A stretch of 64,000 nt of DNA, taken from positions 9,052,001 through 9,116,000 of the forward strand of contig JBBCBC010000012.1 of NCBI GenBank assembly GCA_037126765.1. Reading direction: 5' to 3'. Below, piece after piece: positions 34,470 through 43,431 of this stretch (position 1 is the first letter of the stretch; each line of letters starts with the position of its first letter). The position numbers and the translations under genes are program-made. The notes under the pieces are model-generated. The model was given only the letters and a program-made list of their open reading frames with translations. It made no database searches and was not told where the DNA came from. Origin of the DNA: Stenogyne calaminthoides. Lineage: Eukaryota > Streptophyta > Magnoliopsida > Lamiales > Lamiaceae.

Positions 34470-35393
34470 GCTTTATGTTGTTAGAGCCTCTTTTCTTTTT
34501 TGGATAAAGCTTTCTCCATGATTCTAGCTATCTTGAAAGACATAAATCATTGGGTGCTATTTTTTTAAGCCTTGTTCAACCTAAACATGATCATTGCCTT
34601 TTTACCATGACAAAGGGTGATCACTTCTTGGCAATGTTGGTATATGTTGATGACATTTTGGTCACAAGTTCAAATCTTGTGTTGATTCATGATTTGTAGG
34701 ATTTCTTAGATAGAGAGTTCACCATTAAAGACTTAGGTCTTGCTAAGTTCTTTCTTGGTGTGGAGATTGCTCGTACTGTTCATGGTACATACTTATGTCA
34801 ACATAAATATATAATGGATATCATTACACATGTAGGTTTGCAGGCTTGAACCCCTACAACATGTCCATTGCCCCATGGATTACAACTGAGGGAAGAGGAT
34901 TGTATACCTCTTGCCCAGCCTGATCAGTACAGGAGATTGATAGGTCGTCTTTTCTATCTTAACTAGACGAGGTTGGATGTTTCATATGTTTCATATTTGA
35001 ACGGTATCCATCACAGGCTCTTTTTACTTTTCACGATACACCGATGTTGTCGTGGCCACTTGCAAAGACACATGTTGCTTTATCTCCGGTTTTTGTATTT
35101 TTTCTTTGGGGGGGTTCCCTAGTTTCTTGGAAGAGCAAGAAACGATCAACAGTTTCCAGATCATAGGCTGAGGCTGAATACTGGACATTAAGTATGCCGG
35201 TTTGTGAACTTCAGTGGCTTCACTACTTTGCTATTGATTTTGGGATTTCGTGCCCACACCGATTCCCTTTGGTGTGACAACAAGGCGGCTTTTGCATATC
35301 ACTACTTAATCCTCGTTTTCCATGAACGCATAAAACACTTGGAGATCGATTGCCATTTTGTATTTGAGACAAGTTTAAGGAAGGATTCATTTC
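34470..35393 (+). pseudogene. Copia RT/RNase H fragment (possibly element K)
   Basis: The plus strand shows RT residues HDHCLFTMTKGDHFLAML, the catalytic box VYVDDILVTSS (about 34638-34670), FLDREFTIKDLGLAKFFLGVEI and YRRLIGRLFYL, then RNase H pieces with DNKAAFAYH near 35277-35303. Frameshifts and stops separate them. This is a different copia lineage from C, X and Y (YVDDILVTSS rather than YVDDILIIGN). It is on the same strand as the gag scrap at 2865 and may be its pol. It is interrupted by solo LTR B4 and resumes at 36817. Confidence 0.75.
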
Positions 35394-36816
35394 TATTAGG
35401 AAAATTTATAGTTTTGATGAAAGTTCTAAAACAAATTGTAATAGGAGCAATGGATCTCATTAGCTAATTGATGAATCCGATAGGAAGCCATATAATGTTG
35501 TATATGCAGTTGATGATTAGTATATGTCATATATTGTGGGAGAACTCAATACATAGGTTAAGTGTCAAGAAGATCAGAAGACTTGAAGATCTCAGGACCC
35601 GAAGACCAGAAAAGCTATCATATTGAAGACATCAACATAGTAGCATGATTGAGCTAAGACAATCTTGTAGACGTAATACTCAAGGTAGATCGATCAAATC
35701 ACCCTCGATCGTCACCAAGTCACTTAACTCATGAAGAATATCCATCAAGTCATACACAAGATCAGACAAGAGGAATGTGAAGAAGAACGGTCTGACAAGC
35801 GCCAAATATGTGCTTGTCAACCAATCTAAGATCTACACGTTGTACTTTGACTGACAGGGCGAGATATGTAGTATTAGGGTCGAACGACTAGAAAGGATAA
35901 AATTGCACGCTTATAGCATGGCCAACCCTGCAAACATCACTTCATATTTGTATACTTACCTAGAATAGATTGGAACTCAAATTGCTCTCCAACGGCTTTT
36001 TGATTTCAAGATCTATAAATATGGGAGAACTCCTTCAGAGTTCCTTACGGAAATTATCAAGCTCAAAGCACTTAAGTCATTTCCACGAAGAACACTCAAG
36101 AACTCAAGCATATTTTCAAGTGTTCATCTCATTCCCTCTTAACAGAATTATCCTTTCATAGCTTTTAGGCTAATCACTTGTTAGATAATTCCTAGTTGGA
36201 AAAAAAAAACAACGCCCCCCCTTATAGAACCCTGTTAGGTTAGTTTGTTAGCAAGTTTGTAAGTTAGAAGATCTAGCTTGTATTTTGGGATTGAGTGAGA
36301 ACTCAAGAAATATCTGCTTTGTATTGTGTTGCCTAACACAGAAAACTAAGGTGGTTGTTATGTTAATAATCACCCTGCTGATAGGAAAGAGTGGACGTAG
36401 GAAAAGTTCTCAGAACCACTATAAAAATATTGTGTGTTGTTTACTTGCTTTACACTTGCACTGCACTTTATAAACAACATGCATAACTTAAAAAAGTGAT
36501 CAAATCAAACAATAAGTCCTCACGACGATCGGTTTGGTCTTTACCAACTAATTTGGTTTATATCTTAAGTCCGCTTTTTCTAAAAGGTTTTCTACACGAA
36601 GTTAATCGCTTCGTCGACATCACCTTATCTCGATAAACGCCTAACCGATATGCTTTTTGAGTCACAAGAGGTTGATATCGACAGTCCGATCTCACATGCA
36701 CTCTTACAGTATTTATCTGACCTTACACGCTATACACAGAAAAGAGTCTGAAAGTCTATTCACCCCCTCAGCTCTAGACTTTCCACACACAAAACTCGTT
36801 CGGGACCTACAATTTC
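35389..36816 (+). mobile_element. Solo LTR B4 (SIRE-like copia) with TSD ATTTC
   Basis: The LTR spans 35394-36811 (1418 bp). It starts TATTAGGAAAATTTATAG (relatives: TGTTGGGATATTTTTAG), ends GGGACCTACA, and is flanked by perfect ATTTC (35389-35393, 36812-36816). It shares the 3' landmarks GGAAAGAGTGGACGTAGG and CAGAACCACTATAAAAAT with B1-B3 but is more diverged, so it is a sister subfamily. A short A10 run followed by C7 lies near 36200-36221. It lies inside the copia RNase H fragment. Confidence 0.8.
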
Positions 36817-36925
36817 ACCTTCTTACATACCAATGAGACAACAACTGGCAGATTCATTTACTAAGATTTTGACAGGTGTCCTATTTTCAGGAGCTAGGAT
36901 TTGAGGGGAGGGAAGGGTGCAATGG
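36817..36925 (+). pseudogene. Copia RNase H tail and PPT (continuation of 34470)
   Basis: Translation gives RQQLADSFTKIL, the typical copia RNase H C-terminus (QLADIFTK), then a stop and a purine tract GAGGGGAGGGAAGGG (36903-36917), a plausible PPT. No LTR can be recognised after it. Confidence 0.65.
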
Positions 36926-38790
36926 TATAATTTAAAATTAATAAAAGTTCGATAATAAAATTTAGATAATTTAAAAATACATAAATATGTCATTTTTATT
37001 AAAAGCGTCTCTCTTGCATATCACGAAAATCAACTATAAATGAGTCTATACAATTTTTTTTTTTCCAATTTGCTTATCAATATAAACAATAAATGAAGCC
37101 ACAAGTTCAATGGAAGTATACTGAATAAGTGTATATAAGTCCATATGCAATAAGAAATAATTTTCACATTATAATAAAATAAAATAAAAAGTTCGAGTGT
37201 CGAACTAAAACTTACGGTAGTGGAGAAGCGATTGAATTGAACTATGCACAAATCTCTCTCAGTCCCAAACCCTATATTTTAAAACAATATGAAATTGAAA
37301 ATAATAAAATTTAAAATTGGTTAAACAAAGAAATTAAAATTTTGTTTGTGGAAAATAAAAATAAAATTACCTTGTTTTGTCGAAGCCGACCATGCCATAC
37401 AGTTACAGAGAGTTGGAAAAAAGAGTTAGGATGAAGACGTGTTTGGAAAATGACTTTTCAAAATTTTTTCAATTAATTTTTAATTTTTTTTTAAATTTTA
37501 TTGAATTTAAAATTTAAAATTGATTTAACGTATTGGGCTTAGTATAAGGTATATGAAGTATCAATACTAAATTTCCAATTAAACATTTGGGCCAAGACCA
37601 ACACTTTAATAATCAATCCCACAGACCACTCACACCAACTCTTATTAATATCATAATATGATATGATATAATATAATAGAGCATGAGACCATCTTATAAA
37701 AAAACAGAAAGATAAATCAATATCGACGCTTTTAAATTTGTTAATAAAAAACAGAGGTTTGAATATGTTACCAAAAAACCTTTAAATTTCCGACATCTTA
37801 AAATTCTATATATATATATATAATAATAATAATAATAATAAACACGGGTTATACTCTATTCTAGTACGTATAATAAAACTAAAAATTCTAATAAACACGG
37901 GTTATACTCTATTCTAGTACGTATAATAAAACTAAAAATTCCAGAGGCTCAATGTGTAGGAATTAGGATAGAGTACACCAGGACCAGGCTTGTCATTAGG
38001 AATACCTGAAAAATCCCTGGTAATATATATATATAGAAAGTTTTAAACACTTAAAACAATTTTTAGAAACACTTATTTTCAAAGCTCCCTCTCACAACTT
38101 TTGAAAATAAGTGCTTCTGGAAGCTGTTTTAAGTCAGCTTTTGAAAATAAATGCTTCTGGAAGCTGTTTTAAGTGTTTCAAAACACACCCATAATAAGGG
38201 TCCGATTTGTATGACTAGAAAATGATAATGGTGAAAGGTCAATCACTATGGGTTATTGATTAAATTGCTATTACATGGTTAGAAAATCAACAATGAGTAT
38301 CATCTTAAAAGAGTAAAATGAAAGATTACATGAGTGAAATTAAGTAATGGAGGACAATCAATTATTTACTTCTATTCCTATTACGGGTGTATCGAGCTAC
38401 CAACCACTATTAATTAATGAGAATAATTCCGTTTAACCCTTCTATTGCCCCCAACCAAACACCCTAAAACTCAAAATTCGAGGGGTTCGAATTAGGACAG
38501 AATGCACCAGGATTGTCATTATGAATACACGAAAAATCTGAAGGAAAGCTGTACATATTTAAACCTATTTATACAAGTGAACTTATTCTCTTGATTGGTT
38601 GCGATCACACAGAATTGTCGGCTTCATTACCAACATATTAAATCCTTATTAACTTGAAAATTCAAATCCCCTACAAATATAACAAAACTTAAAAAAAAAA
38701 AAAAAAATTCTTTTTCTTGGTGCTACAAAATGCAACCTCATTGATTAGGGCATTAATGGGGTGAAGTACAAGGTTCATGGATGACTTGTT
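36926..38790. other. Intergenic, AT-rich, with short tandem repeats
   Basis: No gene is supported. Contents: a (TA)n(ATA)n run at 37806-37840; an exact-looking 53-bp tandem duplication (37837-37889, 37890-37942) with ACACGGGTTATACTC; a ~38-bp tandem pair with TGCTTCTGGAAGCTGTTTTA (38099-38177); and two diverged copies of a segment with GTCATTA(G/T)GAATAC (about 37960-38020 and 38485-38545). These look like small repeat debris upstream of the CLE gene. Confidence 0.6.
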
Positions 38791-38795
38791 TCAGT

Positions 38796-38803
38796 TTTAA
38801 ATA
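38796..38803 (+). promoter_or_regulatory. Candidate TATA box of the CLE gene
   Basis: TTTAAATA in AGTTTTAAATACCCC lies about 50 bp before the first Met and about 95 bp before Met16. The spacing favours use of Met16 (5' UTR near 60 nt) but does not prove it. Confidence 0.35.
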
Positions 38804-38848
38804 CCCCATCACATATGATATACCATCTTTATTGTCACCTTCTTTTTC

Positions 38849-39187
38849 ATGTTTCAGTTTCACATCACCATACTTTTGCTTCTCCTTCCCATCATGAAGA
38901 AGAATTCATCATCAATCACCACCAGCCGTTGGATTTCGACCGGTGTTATAATCGTCGTCATTTTAGCAGCAAATACTGATTGTTCAAGGATAGCCTTACA
39001 AGGAACTTCTAAAACTAATCCACTCAAGTTTCTTCCAAGCACGCCTCGTTTTTTCCGTCAACCAAGGAGGCTCCACCAACCACCGCCAATCCCACCACCA
39101 CCGGGTGAAGATGGAAGTGAAATTGACCTGAGATATGGGGTTGAGAAGCGGCTGGTTCCAAGCGGGCCGAATCCTTTGCATAATTGA
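38849..39187 (+). CDS. CLE: CLE9/CLE10-like secreted peptide precursor
   Basis: Single-exon frame of 112 codons ending exactly after the 12-residue CLE box RLVPSGPNPLHN, the ligand sequence of Arabidopsis CLE9/CLE10 (as I recall it), preceded by EIDLRYGVEK, also typical of that clade, and by a proline-rich linker (PPPIPPPP, residues ~78-85). The mature peptide would be cut out, hydroxylated on Pro and secreted to act on CLAVATA1/BAM/HSL-type receptor kinases in stem-cell, vascular or stomatal-lineage control. The N-terminus is hydrophobic. Met1 (38849) gives a short hydrophobic stretch; Met16 (38894, MKKNSSS) gives a more classical signal peptide with core GVIIVVILAA, so the true start could be 38894 (97 aa). 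The frame is undamaged and GC-richer than its surroundings. No intron is needed. Confidence 0.92.
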   Translation: MFQFHITILLLLLPIMKKNSSSITTSRWISTGVIIVVILAANTDCSRIALQGTSKTNPLKFLPSTPRFFRQPRRLHQPPPIPPPPGEDGSEIDLRYGVEKRLVPSGPNPLHN

Positions 39188-39619
39188 CATCATGCCACAA
39201 AGCTATCTTCTAGTAATTCTACTTTCTTTGCTAGTCTTTTCTTTTTAACTTTTAATGCATGTATTATTTTACTTTTTATTAGTATCTTAAACTAGAGAAG
39301 AGTTCATAAGGATCATTGATTATAACCAGCTTTTTCTGGTTCAATGAGGCCTGCCTGCTGCCTCTTCTTGGAATAGGAGCTTGTATTGTGGAACATACAT
39401 AGAAGTCATTTATCTAAGAGACACACTTGCATTGCATTTATCTCACGTTGAATAGGACATATGTTGATATTGACGATTTAACACATTTTAAATGAGTGTA
39501 ATTTGTCTTTAAGCAGACCTCGCTCTCATGAGTTTGTCTTTATCCAAACATTGAATCATCAACTTTCATCTTATAAACCTTACACAAGGGGCTAAGTCTT
39601 ATATGCATCCAACAAAATT
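39188..39619. other. 3' flank of the CLE gene
   Basis: T-rich 3' UTR-like sequence follows the stop (39188-39300); no clear single polyadenylation signal was picked. I see no gene in the rest. Confidence 0.5.
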
Positions 39620-40060
39620 TTGATTTCAATAAATCAAGATTTTTAACCGCGGCAACTTGTTTACCGAAGGTGCAACTTTTTATATGAATCGCATTAATCG
39701 TTTTTACCATATTAATAGTTGCACGATTATCGTAAAATTGCACCTTCAAAAAATAACAAAGATTCTAAAATGCACCGTGCACTCATGTGCATTTTAGAAC
39801 CGCATAACTTGTTTTACCGAAAGGTGCAACTTTCTTACACCGAATCGCAACAACTATTAATATGGCATAATGTATTTTAGAATCGTGCAACTTATTTTAC
39901 TGAAAGGTGCAACTTTTCTTACACTGAATCGCAACTATTAATATGGTAAAATAATTGCACGATTCAAGATAAACAAGTTGCACCTTTCAAAGAAAATAAC
40001 TTGTACGATTCTAAAATGCATTATGAAATAACGCGCATACATGGATCGCATTACGAAACC
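39620..40060. repeat. Foldback/tandem repeat with GTGCAACTT units
   Basis: A unit of the form GCAACTTGTTTTACCGAAAGGTGCAACTTT followed by GAATCGCA and ATTAATATGG occurs three times on the plus strand (about 39654, 39803, 39888). Inverted partners are present (GTTGCACCTTTC at about 39976-39988; ATTGCACCTTC near 39737). TTCTAAAATGCA and its complement TGCATTTTAGAA also recur. The arrangement can fold on itself and resembles a foldback or MITE-like element; no TSD identified. Confidence 0.6.
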
Positions 40061-42746
40061 CACTCTAAACAAGGGCATCCTACCAAACCCAGGTAAAGAA
40101 CTAATTCTGCGAATAAATACTTCTAGCTAATCCACACCATACTCTATTCGCCAGTCAAATGTACGAATTAACAAAATGAAGTATGAAGTTTTTTTCAACA
40201 AATTCATACAGTAAACCCAGATCAATTTCCCCATGAAGTTACTCGTGGAACATTTAACATGCTCAATGTAATAGTTAAGGACAAGTAACAGAATTTACTC
40301 AATACCTGCATCATGTCTGCATGTAGAGGTTTGCAGTTGTAGTAGTTTTTCACTGAGCATTTCATAATGAACTAATCACCATTCACTGTGAAAACTGAAG
40401 AGCATTCTTAGATTCTTCATCGGGCACGATATAGGTCAAAGTCAAACAGATGATACTCTGCTTTGCCTCCAAGAATGACTTGTACCTTGACCTTTAAAAT
40501 CATGTAGTTTTACTACTTGGACAAAGTTCATAATTATTTTGCAATGCTATAAGTGGAGTTATTGCATATGTATTCCCGTTGTTGAAGATGCAGCATGTAA
40601 TAAATAATATCGGTATTTAACCATCAGATATAGTATCTACCATTCTTTTGCATATTTAAAAGCAATTTGTGCATGTTCGTGTGCACCAAGGTTAGACGCC
40701 TAAAAAACATAAAGGAAATGAATTATACGATAGAGGACAAGCTTAATATGAAAGCTTCCGCTTATTTTTATAGAACGGGAAATATCACGATGTTGCATAC
40801 ATGACCCTCAAATTAATACTTCACTAGATGTTCGTAGTTTCTTTGAAGGAAGTGCTTACTCTATGATCCAGGAAGATGAAAAGCTAAACATGAATAATTT
40901 ATCTAAATAGCATCAGACAAAAAGCAAGTACATATTTCTCTCTTCTTCATCTTCCTCTGTATTCCTTCATCAAGATCTGAAAATTTGGTAGAAATAAAAA
41001 ATGAGACAGTTAAACATTCAAATTGAGAGACTTTCAGTCATGCATTGATTCAAAAGTAACACACACAAAAAACCCACACGCCAAGACACAAAGTTGGAAC
41101 CTAGGAACATCAGATTTTTTTACAACATAATAAAACTACACGGTCATAGTAACTATGTGCTGATATTAAGTCAAATCGACCTGATGATCCAAGATAGTGG
41201 CAGCGCAGACCACATGCAGTTTACTTAGTTGTAAAGCATTCGTTAAAGCATAAGAAGTTATCCAAGTAAACTGACACCACAACTTTGCAGTCTATACTGA
41301 GCAATGAATGCAGTGCTTTACATCTACAATACGAATGAAGGACACACCATGATAAGCCATACAAAAATATGGGAAAAAAAAATACCAATAGAACACCTAA
41401 AACTTTGTATACTAGTTAATATGTTGGTTTTAAAGTACATTACCAAAAGAGCACGCTAACACTTTATGTTCGTAGCTGTTTTCGAGTGCTAATTGCCACA
41501 TCAGACTTGGACTCACAATAAACGCTTTTTAGAACGTAATTAGCCCTTATTTACTATGTCTTGTAATCATAATTCAGTTTTTTTACTCTCTGTTTCTCAT
41601 TTTAAAGCAATTGAAAATTTAAACCAAGTGCATCTGTATGCCTAAAAACTACCACTTTTTAAAAAGCTAATCAGTAGGATGAATCTTATTTCATAGAAAC
41701 ATGAGGAATAGTCTTTATGAGAAAAAAAGGAAAAAATGCCTAGCCTTTGACGCACACCGTACAAAATCTTATTAAAGAACTTCTAAATCCTCTACTCTGT
41801 TCCCAATCCAGGGGTATTGATTTCCATAAAAACCATCTATTCGCTGTCACTAACAAATTACAAGTCCAAACTGAACAACATCAGACGAGAAATATGCACA
41901 CCAAATCATAAAATCTATCCTAAATATATCACTTCAAATTTGTAACATAAATATCAATGTGTCATCATTCATTTCTACCTAAATCATAGCTAATCTAGGC
42001 CCCTTTCTAACAATATTATTTTCAATTAAACATAGTTGTATAAGACTGTGGGTGCACTTAAACAGGAGATATGTGCCCCAGTAACATCATGCTACTGTAA
42101 ATGTAATATCCTGAGTTGGTAGCACTAAAAATTGAAAATTCTTAAACAATCTGATTGGCTTGACCAGAGAGGTTTATAATTCTTGGAGCAAAACCCAATG
42201 TTTTGAGAAGTCAACAAATATTTTTCTTCAAAGTTCAAACCTGCCACAAAGTCAGAAAACCGTTTTTGGCAGGGAACCAGAATGACCTTTTAGAAAAATT
42301 AATGTCATCAGAATCAATTCTTCATTCCATGTATGAACACATCAAAATTTAAGCTAATCCAGTTTCCATTTGGCAAAAAATATGGAAACACTTAGCAAAA
42401 TAACAAATTACCTTGAGAAGTACACAAAAACAGACACATAAATGAATCAGAAAGCAGGGCAAGCAGTATACTATTACAGATGTAGAAATAAAAGGCTATT
42501 AGGTAAAACAGAGGATATGGTTAATTGGTTACCTATACTTATAAATCATAATTTTGCAAAAACTAATCATAGAATATTATTTTGGGTCATGAGTTCTAAA
42601 CCCTAAACCCCTGAAAACTGAAAAACACATAAATTATCATGAGAACCAAGAAGCAAAAGCAGTAAAATTACTCTCCTAACAAAACCAAAAGATTTCATCA
42701 ATTAAAATAGAAGAAACCTGAAACTGACCTAATCGAATATTGAGAT
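40061..42746. other. Intergenic stretch between the two host genes
   Basis: AT-rich sequence without a credible ORF or RNA gene. On the minus strand, immediately after the ISD11 stop, ATTAG|GTCAGT (about 42728-42737) resembles a splice donor and TTTTCAG|ATCTTGATGAAGG (near 40970-40985) an acceptor. Part of this stretch could therefore be a 3' UTR intron of ISD11; this is speculative. A telomere-repeat-like AAACCCTAAACCCCTGA is at 42598-42614. Confidence 0.4.
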
Positions 42747-43016
42747 TCAAGAGCGCTGAATTTCCATAACACTCTTGATGGTGGGGGCGTAGAGAGAGTA
42801 GACAACAGCCTGGCGTTTGGCAACGACGAGCTGCGAAATTGCCGTCGGCAAAAGCGAGGCGGCGGCGGCCAGATCGGAGAGAGTGCGGTTGTGGCGGAAG
42901 GCGTCTATGGTGCGGCGCTTAGCATACTTCCTTATGTTGTAGTCCGTAAAAGTGCGCGCCGTACGCATAATTGCTCGGAAGAGCGACAGTACTTCGCCGC
43001 GCGTGGGTGCCGCCAT
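42747..43016 (-). CDS. ISD11: ISD11 / LYRM4 homologue, mitochondrial Fe-S assembly factor
   Basis: An 89-residue frame opens MAAPTRGEVLSLFRAIMR. MAAPTR plus the LFR form of the LYR motif (residues 12-14), then RTARTFTDYNIRKYAKRR and IDAFRHNRTLSD, match plant ISD11 (complex 1 LYR family, LYRM4 in animals). The family binds and stabilises the cysteine desulfurase NFS1 together with acyl carrier protein in the mitochondrial matrix, supporting Fe-S cluster synthesis. Length is typical (about 80-95 aa). The frame is open farther upstream to 43355, but homology begins at the Met at 43016, which has a purine-rich, UTR-like AGAAGAAGAAAAAGACGAC context. The C-terminus ends KSVMEIQRS. No frame damage; probably functional. 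Confidence 0.9.
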   Translation of the reverse strand: MAAPTRGEVLSLFRAIMRTARTFTDYNIRKYAKRRTIDAFRHNRTLSDLAAAASLLPTAISQLVVAKRQAVVYSLYAPTIKSVMEIQRS

Positions 43017-43286
43017 GTCGTCTTTTTCTTCTTCTTCTCTCCTGTGTATCGTTTTATTGATTTTGCCCTTTATGCTAACTGTTCCGTGTTTTTTCTCTCT
43101 CACACAAATATGGGGGAAAATATAACATAATAAATATTTCTTATGGAGCAGGTTTTTTTTTGAAAAGTGGTTTATTATGACACCACTATCCATATTTTTA
43201 ACCGGATACCCGAGACCCACATATTTAAAGAAAATATCCATAAAAAAACACATAGTTGAACGTGAAATTAACACATAAAATTTTTC

Positions 43287-43425
43287 AGATTGTGCATGCG
43301 ATTTACACGCACCGAGGTTATGATTTACACGACCGAGAGTGCGATTTACACACACCTTAGCGATTTACTCACGACACTCATAGCCCAGAGCGATTTACTC
43401 ACGCACACTCATAGCCCGAAAAACG
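43287..43425. repeat. Degenerate short repeats GCGATTTAC(A/T)C
   Basis: GCGATTTACAC or GCGATTTACTCACG occurs about five times, two of them within a 35-40 bp duplicated unit ending CACTCATAGCCC. It lies in the far upstream region of ISD11, next to the edge of the gypsy LTR at about 43432. Confidence 0.7.
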
Positions 43426-43431
43426 TAAGTT

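Noticed and set aside
35204..35467. 87-codon ORF as a separate gene
   Set aside because: It reads from copia RNase H across the TSD at 35389 into solo LTR B4.
42598..42614. Telomere-like AAACCCTAAACCCC
   Set aside because: Only about two repeats; too short for an interstitial telomere and downstream of ISD11 rather than in its promoter.
43017..43355. Upstream extension of the ISD11 frame
   Set aside because: Similarity to ISD11 starts at the Met at 43016; the extension has no targeting-peptide character and reads through UTR-like sequence.
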